Positions 36,186 to 45,762 of a DNA stretch of 64,000 nt are shown here, piece by piece (position 1 is the first letter of the stretch; each line of letters opens with the position of its first letter). Source of the DNA: JBBECE01 sp964574935 (lineage in GTDB: Bacteria; Pseudomonadota; Alphaproteobacteria; Rhizobiales; Devosiaceae); contig CAZNOZ010000014.1 of the NCBI GenBank assembly GCA_964574935.1, positions 1 to 64,000 of the forward strand. The letters run 5' to 3'. Under the pieces are notes generated by a model. It searched no databases, was not told where the DNA came from, and saw only the letters and a list, made by a program, of their open reading frames with translations. The position numbers and the translations under genes are program-made.

Positions 36186-37010
36186 CTAGGCAGCCGACGC
36201 GATCATCCGCGTCAGGCATCGGCCGGTGATGGAATTCGGATCGCCCAGATCGCGCACGGCATCCATGTGATTGCGCGCGACAATCACGGTCTGCGAGACC
36301 TTCGAGCCTTGCTCGGTCAGATACCTGGCGAAGGCGTCGGCCTGGGCGTGAAAGGGCTCCGTTTCCCTGGCCCCGACAAGAATGGAAACAGAGGTCGCGG
36401 GGTCGTGCGTTCGCTTGCATGGTGAAAACGCGTCGACCTCCGCGTCGGTGAGGCCGATCTCGGACTTGAGGAAGCAATCCTGCAGCGGCTCCAGATCGTA
36501 GACGCCGCCCAGCAGCAGCGCCGATTTGATTCCCGATGGCACCGCGTCGTCGCTGAACAGGCACGTGGCGAGTTGCGCACCGGCGGAATGCCCGCTGACA
36601 CTCAGGCGCGAAGCGTCGCCGCCCTGTTCGCCGATATGGTCCGCCACCCACCGCCTGGCCCGCCGCACCTGATCGACAATTGTCGCCAGCCGAACCGCCG
36701 GCATCAGCGCGTAGTCGACGATGACCGCAATCGCGCCCGCCGCGACGACGCCTTCGGCGATGTAGGAGTAGTCGTTTTTGGAAAACATGCGCCAGTAGCC
36801 GCCATGGAAGAACATGTGCACCGGCGCCCCTCCGTTCGCATCCTCGGGAATGAACACATCGAGCCTCTCCGAGGGCTCGTCGCCATAGGCAATATCCGCC
36901 TTCATCGGCAGGGCCGAACGGGTCGCCGCGCTGCGCACCCTCAGATCGTCGACGATGGCGTCGAAGTCCGCGACATGCCCACGAATGCGAAAGGGATCGG
37001 TTTCCACCAT
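36186..37010 (-). CDS. Alpha/beta hydrolase (kynurenine formamidase-like)
   Basis: 274 residues. The HGGYW oxyanion motif is at 69-73, nucleophile Ser142 in SGHSAGAQLA, a likely acid at Glu217 and His248 in ARNHMD. The layout is that of the esterase/arylformamidase group. No signal peptide, so cytosolic. It starts 6 nt after a succinate-semialdehyde dehydrogenase that follows an iron alcohol dehydrogenase. Hydrolysis of a small ester or lactone feeding 4-hydroxybutyrate is therefore plausible. Formamidase activity is the main alternative. Confidence 0.87.
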   Translation of the reverse strand: MVETDPFRIRGHVADFDAIVDDLRVRSAATRSALPMKADIAYGDEPSERLDVFIPEDANGGAPVHMFFHGGYWRMFSKNDYSYIAEGVVAAGAIAVIVDYALMPAVRLATIVDQVRRARRWVADHIGEQGGDASRLSVSGHSAGAQLATCLFSDDAVPSGIKSALLLGGVYDLEPLQDCFLKSEIGLTDAEVDAFSPCKRTHDPATSVSILVGARETEPFHAQADAFARYLTEQGSKVSQTVIVARNHMDAVRDLGDPNSITGRCLTRMIASAA

Positions 37011-37016
37011 TTCCCC

Positions 37017-38474
37017 CTACAGGCTGGAGGCGATGTACTTCGCCTCCAGAAACTCTCTGATGCCGTGGTGCTGACCGCCTTCGCGCCCGAGCCCGCTTTG
37101 CTTGACGCCGCCGAACGGCGCCGCCGGATCGGACACCAGGCCGCGATTGAGCCCGATCATGCCCGCCTCGACCGCACCCGCGACGCGCAGCCCGCGGGAG
37201 ATGTCGCGCGTGTAGATATAGGCGGCGAGCCCGTATTCGGTGTGATTGGCCAGGGCGATCACCTCTTCCTCGGTAACGAAGCGGGTCACCGGCGCCACCG
37301 GCCCGAAGATCTCCTCGCCGGCCATGGCGGCGTCGGGCGGCACGTCGGCGAGCACGGTCGGCGGATAGTAAAAGCCCCGGTTGCTCGACGCGGTACCGCC
37401 GCAGACCAGCCGCGCGCCCTTGCCCAGCGCGTCGGCGACCAGTTCCTCGATCTTTTCGACCGCCGTGCGGTTGATCATCGGCCCGCACTCGGTCGCCGGG
37501 TCGGCGCCGGCGCCCACCTTCAGGGCCGACATGCGCTCGGTCAGCCCGGCGACGAAGGCGTCGTGAATGCCCGCCTGCGCATAGATGCGGTTGGCCGCCG
37601 TGCACGCCTCGCCGGCATTGCGCATCTTGGCGATCATGGCGCCGTCGAGCGCGGCATCGAGATCGGCATCGTCGAAGACGATGAACGGCGCGTTGCCCCC
37701 CAGCTCCATCGAGCAGGAGATGACGTTCTTGGCCGCCTCGGCCAAAAGGACGCGCCCGACGCTTGTCGAGCCGGTGAAGGACAACTTGCGCACCCGCGGA
37801 TCGGCGAGGATTTGCGCCATCAGCGGGCCGGGCTTGGTGGTGGTCAGGACGTTCACCACCCCCGCCGGCACGCCGGCCTCCTCGTAGAGCGCGGCGAGCG
37901 CATAGGCGGTCAGCGGCGTCTCGGTCGCCGGTTTCAGGATCACCGTGCAGCCGGCGGCCAGGGCCGGCGCGATCTTGCGCGTCGCCATGGCGGCGGGGAA
38001 ATTCCACGGCGTGATCATCAGACAGATGCCCATCGGCTGATAGTCGATCACGATCCGGTTGGTGCCCGCCGGCGCGGTGCCGAATTCACCGGTGACGCGC
38101 ACCGCCTCTTCGGCATTCCAGCGGAAGAACTCCGCCGCATAGGCGACCTCTCCCTTCGCATCCGGGAGCGCCTTGCCGTTCTCCATCGAAATCAGGGTTG
38201 CCAGCATCTCCGCGCGCCCGACCATGAGCTCGAAGCAGCGGCGCAGGATCTCCGAACGTTCGCGCGGCGCCGTCTGACGCCACCCTTGCGCCGCCTCGGC
38301 GGCGGCCTCGATCGCCGCCGCCGCGTCCTCGGCAGACGCGTCGGGCACCGCCGCCAACACGGCCTCGGTGGACGGATCGATGACGTCGATGAGCTCGCCG
38401 CTGCGCGCTGGCGCCCACTGGCCGCCGATATAGAGCCCTTTCGAAATCGCCTTGGGATCGGGGAGCACGTTCAT
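37017..38474 (-). CDS. gabD: NAD(P)-dependent succinate-semialdehyde dehydrogenase
   Basis: 485 residues, aldehyde dehydrogenase superfamily. MGICLMITPWNFPAAMATRK and SFTGSTSVGR bind the cofactor. The catalytic Glu is in SMELGGNAPF and the Cys in NAGEACTAANRIY. The ending FGGVKQSGLGREGG and the length fit the GabD/SSADH group. The reaction is succinate semialdehyde to succinate. It is the middle gene of the operon, 15 nt after the alcohol dehydrogenase. Confidence 0.9.
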   Translation of the reverse strand: MNVLPDPKAISKGLYIGGQWAPARSGELIDVIDPSTEAVLAAVPDASAEDAAAAIEAAAEAAQGWRQTAPRERSEILRRCFELMVGRAEMLATLISMENGKALPDAKGEVAYAAEFFRWNAEEAVRVTGEFGTAPAGTNRIVIDYQPMGICLMITPWNFPAAMATRKIAPALAAGCTVILKPATETPLTAYALAALYEEAGVPAGVVNVLTTTKPGPLMAQILADPRVRKLSFTGSTSVGRVLLAEAAKNVISCSMELGGNAPFIVFDDADLDAALDGAMIAKMRNAGEACTAANRIYAQAGIHDAFVAGLTERMSALKVGAGADPATECGPMINRTAVEKIEELVADALGKGARLVCGGTASSNRGFYYPPTVLADVPPDAAMAGEEIFGPVAPVTRFVTEEEVIALANHTEYGLAAYIYTRDISRGLRVAGAVEAGMIGLNRGLVSDPAAPFGGVKQSGLGREGGQHHGIREFLEAKYIASSL

Positions 38475-38489
38475 CTTCGCCTTCCGGGT

Positions 38490-39716
38490 CTACGCGGGGA
38501 CCGCCGCGAGGTCGCCGTCATAGGCGGCCTGCATCAGGTGTTTCATCGCCGTGAGATCGAACGGCCGGGGGTTGTTCTTGATCAGGCGATCGATGCCGAC
38601 GGCCTGTTCGGCGGACCACTCGAGCTGGTCGCGGGCAAGCCCGAGCGCCTGCAACGTCGGATCGATCCCGATCGCGTCGAAAATCCTCTTCACCTCCGCG
38701 ATCGCGGCGTCCGCCGCCTGCCTGGTACTCTGCCCGTCGTGGCTGACCCCCAGCGCCGCCGCGACCTGAGCCATCTCGGGCTCGCGGGCGGGCCGGTTGT
38801 AGGTCAACACATAGGGCAGGACGCAGGCGACCCCGAGACCGTGCGCGGTGTGGGTGAGTGCGCCGACCGGATACTGGATGGCATGCGCCGCGGCGGTGCC
38901 GGCGGTGCCGAATGCGCAACCGGCGGCCAGTGAAGCCAACATGACGTCCGCCCGCGCATCTTCGTTGCCGCCGTCCTTGACCGCCGCCTCGAGGCTGCGG
39001 CCGAGCAGCCCGATGGCAAGCAGCGCGTAATGGTCGGTCAGGGCGCTTTTGCCCACGAAGACATGCTGCTGCGCCAGTTCCGGCGTCGGATCGCGGCGAA
39101 TGGCGGTGAAGGCCTCGATGGCGTGGGTGAGGGCATCGGCGCCGACGGCGGCGCTGAGCTCCGGCGGGCAGGTCAGGGTCAGCTCCGGATCGCAAAGCGC
39201 CACCGCGGCGATCAGATGCGGGCTCGAAATGCCGACCTTGAGCGTTCGGTCCGGATCGGAGATCACCGCCACCGGCGTCACCTCCGAGCCGGTTCCGGCG
39301 GTGGTCGGCACGGCGATCACCGGCAACGTCGGCCCTGGCACCTTGAATTCCCCGTAATAGTCCGGCAGCGCGCCGCCATGGCTGAGCAGCAATGCCGCGC
39401 ACTTGGCGTAGTCCAGGCAGCTGCCGCCGCCGATGCCGATGACCATGTCGGCGGCAAAATCGCCGATCTCGGCGACGCCGGCGGCAACCGTTTCCCGGGG
39501 GACGTCCGGTTGCACCCGGTCATGCACCTGCACTTCGATCGAAGCCGCCTCGAGCCCGGCCGTCATTTCCGCGAACGTTCCGGTCGCCGCGAAGCGCGCG
39601 TCCGTGCACACCAATGCCCGCCGGCCGAATTTCGCCGCCGCAGCGGCAAGGGCGCGCCGCTGACCCGTGCCGAAGAGGATTTCGCGCGGCAGCCTAAGCG
39701 CGGCGAACTGTGACAT
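38490..39716 (-). CDS. Iron-containing alcohol dehydrogenase (4-hydroxybutyrate dehydrogenase candidate)
   Basis: 408 residues from ATG 39716 (a TTG lies at 39725). Type III Fe-ADH: nucleotide site GIGGGSCLDYAKC and PTTAGTGSEVTPVAV; metal ligands in GADALTHAIEAF, AAAHAIQYPVG and LTHTAHGLGVA. Coupled with the adjacent SSADH, oxidation of 4-hydroxybutyrate to succinate semialdehyde is the simplest role (inference). It is first in the operon, divergent from a GntR gene across a palindromic operator. Confidence 0.9.
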   Translation of the reverse strand: MSQFAALRLPREILFGTGQRRALAAAAAKFGRRALVCTDARFAATGTFAEMTAGLEAASIEVQVHDRVQPDVPRETVAAGVAEIGDFAADMVIGIGGGSCLDYAKCAALLLSHGGALPDYYGEFKVPGPTLPVIAVPTTAGTGSEVTPVAVISDPDRTLKVGISSPHLIAAVALCDPELTLTCPPELSAAVGADALTHAIEAFTAIRRDPTPELAQQHVFVGKSALTDHYALLAIGLLGRSLEAAVKDGGNEDARADVMLASLAAGCAFGTAGTAAAHAIQYPVGALTHTAHGLGVACVLPYVLTYNRPAREPEMAQVAAALGVSHDGQSTRQAADAAIAEVKRIFDAIGIDPTLQALGLARDQLEWSAEQAVGIDRLIKNNPRPFDLTAMKHLMQAAYDGDLAAVPA

Positions 39717-39830
39717 GATCGCCAATCCCCCCGAGCCCGGGCCTCATCCGCGCGGCGATTCGGCCTCGACGCGGCGCACGGGCGGTTTCGACTTTTCGTT
39801 GCATCTGGGACGCCTCGCGTTCCAGACTTC

Positions 39831-39846
39831 ATATCCTATAGGATAT
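39831..39846. promoter_or_regulatory. Perfect 16-bp palindrome, likely GntR operator
   Basis: ATATCCTATAGGATAT, perfectly symmetric and strikingly AT-rich here. It sits midway between the Fe-ADH start (39716) and the GntR start. Position and symmetry fit an FCD-type GntR operator controlling both directions. Confidence 0.75.
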
Positions 39847-39869
39847 CGTATTGTACAGGCGCGAGCATC

Positions 39870-40601
39870 ATGTTAGTGACGGTTTGTGTCAAGGGTCCCG
39901 AACCAGCGACCATGGAATTGAAGCAGGCCGACAGCTTTGAAGCGGGAGGCGCGATCCCCCGGCCGGTCTCTTTGGCGGGGGGCGTCTACGACGCCATTTT
40001 CGGGCAGCTGATGTCGCTGCGGATCGCGCCGGGCTCGCGCATCACCGTCGATAGCCTGGTCAAGGAACTCAACGTCTCCCAAACGCCCATCCGCGAGGCG
40101 CTGGGACGCCTCGAAGGCGAGGGGCTGGTCACCCGGACGCATTTGATCGGCTACCGCGCCGCCCCGCAAATCACCCGCAGCCAGTTCGACGATTTGTATG
40201 AACTGCGGTTGCTTCTCGAACCCGAGGCCGCCGCCAGCGCCGCGCAGCGAATCGACGACGATGACTTCGCGCATCTGCGCCAGCTCGCCGACGTGATGGC
40301 CGCCGATGACGACGGCGATGCGCAAGTCCGCTACTCGAACTTCGCCCGCAAGGACGCCGACTTTCACGACCGCATTCTGGCGATCGCCGGCAATGCGCTG
40401 ATCCGCGAAACCTTGCGCCTTCAGCATACGCATTTCCACATATTCCGATTGATGTTTCACTGGCGGGTGACCGCGGAAGCTCTCGACGAGCACGGCGCAA
40501 TCATGGATGCTCTGGGGCGCCGGGAGCCTGCGGCGGCCCGCGTCGCGATGCGCCAGCACATCAAGAGCTCGCAGGCCCGGCTGCTGCCGGCGTTTACCTG
40601 A
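39870..40601 (+). CDS. GntR-family regulator, FCD domain
   Basis: 243 residues from ATG 39870, or 229 from ATG 39912. Winged helix: VYDAIFGQLMSLRIAPGSRI and VKELNVSQTPIREALGRLEGEG, cited by its core LNVSQTPIREAL. The C-terminal FCD ligand domain has ELRLLLEPEAAASAA, KDADFHDRIL and the last metal-site His in MRQHIKSSQ. Divergent from the Fe-ADH/SSADH/hydrolase operon with a palindrome between them, it is probably the local repressor. Confidence 0.92.
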   Translation: MLVTVCVKGPEPATMELKQADSFEAGGAIPRPVSLAGGVYDAIFGQLMSLRIAPGSRITVDSLVKELNVSQTPIREALGRLEGEGLVTRTHLIGYRAAPQITRSQFDDLYELRLLLEPEAAASAAQRIDDDDFAHLRQLADVMAADDDGDAQVRYSNFARKDADFHDRILAIAGNALIRETLRLQHTHFHIFRLMFHWRVTAEALDEHGAIMDALGRREPAAARVAMRQHIKSSQARLLPAFT

Positions 40602-40705
40602 CCCGCGCCAGCGAGGGAGCTTGGCTCATGGCCAAAAAGCATCACAAGAAAAACGGAGCGAAACGCAGGTCCAGCGATGCTCCGCCCAACCAGGAGGTAA
40701 CTTCA

Positions 40706-41329
40706 ATGCCCGGCAAGCGGATATTGATGCTCACCGGTGAGTTTACCGAAGAGTACGAGATCTACGTGTTTCAGAAGGCGATGGAGGCGGTGGGGCACAC
40801 CGTCCACGTGGTCTGCCCGGACAAGAAGGAGGGCGAAATGATCAAGACCTCCTTGCACGATTTCGAGGGCGACCAGACCTACACCGAAAAGCCCGGCCAC
40901 TTCGCCGAAATCAACAAGACCTTCCACGAGGCCGAAACGCAGCTCGAGGAGTACGACGCGGTCTATTGCGCCGGCGGTCGCGGCCCGGAATACATCCGGA
41001 TCGACAAGCGAATTCAGGCCATCATCCGCCACTTCCACGAGGCCCAGAAGCCGATCTTCACAATCTGCCACGGCGTGCAGATACTGATCGCGGTCGATGG
41101 TGTGGTGCGGGGCAAGCGCGTCGCCGCGCTGGCGGCCTGCGAACCGGAGGTGACGCTCGCCGGTGGCACTTATGTCGATCTGACACCGACCGATTCGTTG
41201 ATCGACGGCACGATGGTCTCGGCCAAGGGCTGGACGGCGCTTTCGTCGTTCATGCGCGACTGCCTGAAGGTCCTCGGCACCGAAATCCACCACGCCGAAC
41301 GTCAGGCCGGGCAGATCGCCGCGGAGTGA
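40706..41329 (+). CDS. DJ-1/PfpI-family protein
   Basis: 207 residues from ATG 40706, chosen because AGGAGGTAA lies 8 nt before it. The frame stays open to ATG 40628, which would add a Lys-rich 26-residue leader (MAKKHHKKNGAKRR). Motifs: RILMLTGEFTEEYEIYV with the conserved Glu, CAGGRGPEYIRID, and the nucleophile elbow TICHGVQILIAV (Cys). Family members are proteases, glyoxalases or chaperones; the role here is unknown. It is the last gene before a convergent ABC operon. Confidence 0.9.
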   Translation: MPGKRILMLTGEFTEEYEIYVFQKAMEAVGHTVHVVCPDKKEGEMIKTSLHDFEGDQTYTEKPGHFAEINKTFHEAETQLEEYDAVYCAGGRGPEYIRIDKRIQAIIRHFHEAQKPIFTICHGVQILIAVDGVVRGKRVAALAACEPEVTLAGGTYVDLTPTDSLIDGTMVSAKGWTALSSFMRDCLKVLGTEIHHAERQAGQIAAE

Positions 41330-41446
41330 AACGGGCCCTCCGATGACCTCCATCGGCGCCCCTCCCGTTCAGCCATCGGTCCGCAATCGGAGCGAGGCGA
41401 CGGCTTGCTGAGGTGATGAAATGGCGTGCGGCCCCGGCCGCCCGCC

Positions 41447-42528
41447 TCACCGGCCAGCGTGGGAGAGGTTGACGCCACTGTCGCCGTCGAACACCACCAC
41501 CTTGTCGGGGTTCCACGAGAATCTGATTTCCTCGTCGATCTCGAGACTGGTCTGGGCGGGCACGGTGGCGTGCAGGAAGTTCTCACCCATGCGGAGCGTG
41601 ACGATCTTCTCGACGCCGTGATTTTCGACGTCGTGCACCCGCGCCTGCGCGGGCGCGTCGGCTTCCAGGAATATGTCTTCGGGCCGAATGCCGAAGATCA
41701 GCGGGCGTCCGGCGGCGCCCGCTCCTTTGCCTTTTCCGTTCAGCGGCAGACGCTCGCCGGTGGCGGTCACCGCTTCTGAGCCGGCGAGCTGGCCGTCGAT
41801 GAGGTTCATCGGCGGCGATCCCACCGAACGCGCCACGAAGGTGTTGATCGGGTCGGCGTAGATTTCGTGCGGCGCGCCGGTCTGCACCAGCTGGCCCTCG
41901 TCGAGCACGCCGATTTTGTCGCCCATCGACATCGCCTCGATCTGGTCGTGGGTCACGAACAGGAAGGTGGCGCCGAGATTCATCTGCAGGTTCTTGAGCT
42001 CGATTCGGAGCGCCTCGCGCAGCTTCGCATCGAGGGCCGAAAGCGGCTCGTCCATCAGGAACACGCGCGGTTCGCGCACGATGGCGCGCCCGATCGAAAC
42101 GCGCTGCATTTCGCCGCCGGACAACCGGTCCACCTTGCGGTCGAGCAGGGGCTCGATGCGCAGCGTCCGGGCCACGCGCCCGACCCGTTCGCCGATGTCC
42201 GCCGCATCGTAGTGTCGGATTGGTGACTTGAGCGGGAATTCGAGATTTTCCCGCACCGTGTAGCGCGGATAAAGCGAATATTGCTGCAGCACCAGCGCCA
42301 CGTCCCGTTCGGCCGGGCCCCAGCGGCCCACATCCTGATCGTCGATGAAGACCTGCCCCGCCGTGGGTTTCTCCAGTCCCGCGACGACCCTCAGCGTCGT
42401 GGTTTTTCCGGCGCCCGTGCGGCCGAGCAGAACGAAGAACTCGCCGTCGGCGACTTCGAGGTGCAGGTCGTTCAACGCCGTGACGTTGCCGAAGGTCTTC
42501 GTGATGCCCTTGAGCCTGATGTTCGCCA

Positions 42529-42529
<1 letters not shown>
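41447..42529 (-). CDS. Carbohydrate ABC importer ATPase 1 (UgpC/MalK type)
   Basis: 360 residues. Walker A is LLGRTGAGKTTTLRVV, signature LSGGEMQRVSIGRA, Walker B VFLMDEPLSALD, then a C-terminal TOBE/regulatory domain (LIFGIRPEDIFLEAD). The ATG overlaps the stop of ATPase 2 (TGATG). It is the last gene of the importer operon. Two different ATPases suggest a heterodimeric motor. Confidence 0.94.
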
Positions 42530-43634
<1,105 letters not shown>

Positions 43635-43638
<4 letters not shown>

Positions 43639-43838
43639 GACTGGTGACCCTCGTCCGCCGGCTCCTCGCGCGGAATATGAATGGCGATGATGAAGCCGAT
43701 CAGCCCGACAAGCGAGATCGTCGCGCCGTACATGTGCAAAATCTCGCTCCACGGCTGACACAGCGAGATGATGCCCAGGATCATCACCGTCTGCGCCGCC
43801 GGTTCGAGATATTTCTGGTTGATCGAACGGAAGCTCAT
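43635..43838 (-). CDS. Small two-helix membrane protein of the ABC importer operon
   Basis: 67 residues (MSFRSINQKYLEPAAQ...). Two hydrophobic segments (TVMILGIISLCQPWS and GATISLVGLIGFIIAI) are separated by EILHMY, with an acidic tail. Its ATG overlaps the permease stop and its stop overlaps the ATPase 2 start, both as ATGA, so it is translationally locked into the operon. I do not recognise the family. It recalls the small membrane proteins (e.g. DUF2160) in two-ATPase glycerol-type importers, without matching motifs. An accessory subunit is inferred. Confidence 0.8.
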
Positions 43839-44794
43839 TTGCGGATCGCTCCGAAGCTCATGCCGCGCAACAGGTGATTGCGCAGCAGGAAGGTGAAGAT
43901 CGCCACCGGCAGCAGGAACAACACCGTCCCCGCCGCGATCACCGTCCAGTCCTGCAGCCCCGTTCCGACCTGGCTCGGGATGAAGGGCGGGGCCGTCTGG
44001 GCCCGGCGGTTGGTCAGGATCAGCGCGAAGGCGTATTCGTTCCACGCGGTGATGAAGCAGAACACGGCGGTCGCCGCGATCCCGGTCGCCGCCTCCGGCA
44101 GCACGATTCGAAAGAAGGCCTGCATGCGCGTATAGCCGTCCACGAGCGCCGCCTCCTCGTATTCCTTCGGGATTTCGTCGATGAAGCCTTTCATCAGCCA
44201 TACGGCGAACGAGACGTTGAACGCGGTGTACAGGAGGATCAGGCCCAGATGCGTGTCATTCAGGCCGACCGCGCGGTACATCAGATACATCGGTATCGCG
44301 ATCACCACCGGTGGCAGCATTCGGGTCGACAGGATGAAGAACAACAAGTCCGCCTCGCCCTTCACCTTGAAGCGGGAGAAGCCATAGGCGGTGATCGTTC
44401 CCATCGACACCGCCAGGATCGTCGAAGTGATCGCGATGATCAGCGAGTTGAGGAAGCGGCTGGGATAGGGCGAGGACTGAACCTGCCCGTTGGCGTCGCG
44501 TGACAGGCGCTCGCCCCCGTCCAGGACGAGTTTTTCCCACCAGGGGGCGGCATCGTACACTTCCTGGCTGACCGGCTCGGTGAGCTGGGCGCGCTTGAGG
44601 AAGAGCTTCACGAAGGGCGTGATCTGCGGCTCGAAGACGATCGTGGGCGGCACCGAGGTGGCGAGCACGAGCGGTTTGAACGCAGTCGATGTGATCCAGT
44701 AGATCGGCGCCAGGAAGATCAGCGTGGCCGCCACCACCGCCGCGATGGCCAGCCGGTTTCCAAGTCGTTCCGAGCGGGTCTGGACGGCGGCCAT
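43835..44794 (-). CDS. Carbohydrate ABC importer permease 2 (MalG type)
   Basis: 319 residues, six membrane helices. The ATPase-contact EAA loop is EYEEAALVDGYTRMQAFFRIVLPEA, cited by its core EEAALVDGYTRM. A long periplasmic insert (about residues 45-105) follows the first helix, larger than in MalG. It starts 1 nt after permease 1 and overlaps the small membrane protein. Confidence 0.93.
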   Translation of the reverse strand: MAAVQTRSERLGNRLAIAAVVAATLIFLAPIYWITSTAFKPLVLATSVPPTIVFEPQITPFVKLFLKRAQLTEPVSQEVYDAAPWWEKLVLDGGERLSRDANGQVQSSPYPSRFLNSLIIAITSTILAVSMGTITAYGFSRFKVKGEADLLFFILSTRMLPPVVIAIPMYLMYRAVGLNDTHLGLILLYTAFNVSFAVWLMKGFIDEIPKEYEEAALVDGYTRMQAFFRIVLPEAATGIAATAVFCFITAWNEYAFALILTNRRAQTAPPFIPSQVGTGLQDWTVIAAGTVLFLLPVAIFTFLLRNHLLRGMSFGAIRK

Positions 44795-44795
44795 C

Positions 44796-45698
44796 TCAGC
44801 GTTCCTTCACCCGGTTGAGGTACTTGATGTAGATGTTGGTGATGCACAGCACCATGATCAGGATGATGTAGGCCAGCGCCGAGGACGGTCCGGTCTGCCA
44901 CTGCTGGAACGCCAGCTTGTAAAGGCGCGACGAGATCAGCTCGGCGGCCGGTTGGCCGGTCATGATGTAGGCGACGTCGAACGTCTTGAACGCCTCCATG
45001 GTGCGGAAGATGACCGCAATCAGAAGGATCGGCGCCACCAGCGGCAGCGTGATGCGGAAGAAGGTGTAGAGCTTGCCGGCCCGGTCGATGGCCGCGGCCT
45101 CGTACAGGTGCTTGGGGACGGCGCTGAGACCCGCCAGCGACAGCAGCATCACGAAGGGCGCCCACATCCAGATATCGGTAATCGCCACGGCGTAGAGCGC
45201 CAGGTGGGAGTCGGTGAGCCACTGCACGGTGCCCAGGCCGAGCGCGTAGTTGAGCGGCCCCCAGGACGGGTCGTAGATGAGTTTCCAGAACAGCCCCACC
45301 ACCACCGGCGACAGCATCATCGGAAGCAGCAGCAGCGTGGTCACGAATCCTCTGAACGGAATCGGGCGGTTGAGCAGCAGGGCCAGGCCGAAGCCGACGA
45401 AAAACTGGCCGGCCACCGAGACGATCACGTACCACAGCGTCGTGGAGAAGGTGCGCCAGATCACCGGGTCGGCAAGAATGTCGACGTAGTTCTTCAGCCC
45501 GACGAAGTTGATGGGCTTGTTGGTCGAGGCGCGAAAATCGGTGAACGAGAACCCGAGCGAATAAAGCAGCGGGAAAATGTTGAAGATGATGAGGAACGCC
45601 ACCGTCGGAATTACGAACGCGTTCCGGATGGTCAGGTCGCTCCAGCCGCGTCTTGCGGCGCGCGACTGCGGATCGAGCGTCGTCACAATGCTGGTCAC
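44796..45698 (-). CDS. Carbohydrate ABC importer permease 1 (MalF/UgpA type)
   Basis: 300 residues, six membrane helices. The EAA loop is HLYEAAAIDRAGKLYTFFRI. It follows the binding-protein gene across a stem-loop. Typical sugar or polyol permease; the substrate is not readable. Confidence 0.93.
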   Translation of the reverse strand: MTSIVTTLDPQSRAARRGWSDLTIRNAFVIPTVAFLIIFNIFPLLYSLGFSFTDFRASTNKPINFVGLKNYVDILADPVIWRTFSTTLWYVIVSVAGQFFVGFGLALLLNRPIPFRGFVTTLLLLPMMLSPVVVGLFWKLIYDPSWGPLNYALGLGTVQWLTDSHLALYAVAITDIWMWAPFVMLLSLAGLSAVPKHLYEAAAIDRAGKLYTFFRITLPLVAPILLIAVIFRTMEAFKTFDVAYIMTGQPAAELISSRLYKLAFQQWQTGPSSALAYIILIMVLCITNIYIKYLNRVKER

Positions 45699-45721
45699 GT
45701 CCTGTCCCCCGATCGAAAGGC

Positions 45722-45748
45722 CCCGGGGAGGGATTTTGCCTCCCCGGG
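45722..45748 (-). promoter_or_regulatory. Intercistronic stem-loop after ABC binding-protein gene
   Basis: Perfect 10-bp stem CCCGGGGAGG / CCTCCCCGGG with a 7-nt loop, 14 nt after the binding-protein stop. No T-run. It probably stabilises the upstream mRNA so the binding protein exceeds the permeases. Confidence 0.75.
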
Positions 45749-45762
45749 ACCGCTGTTGTTGA

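Noticed and set aside
41340..41356. 6-bp stem CCGATG/CATCGG between convergent pfpI and ABC genes
   Set aside because: Too short and without a T-run to call a terminator.
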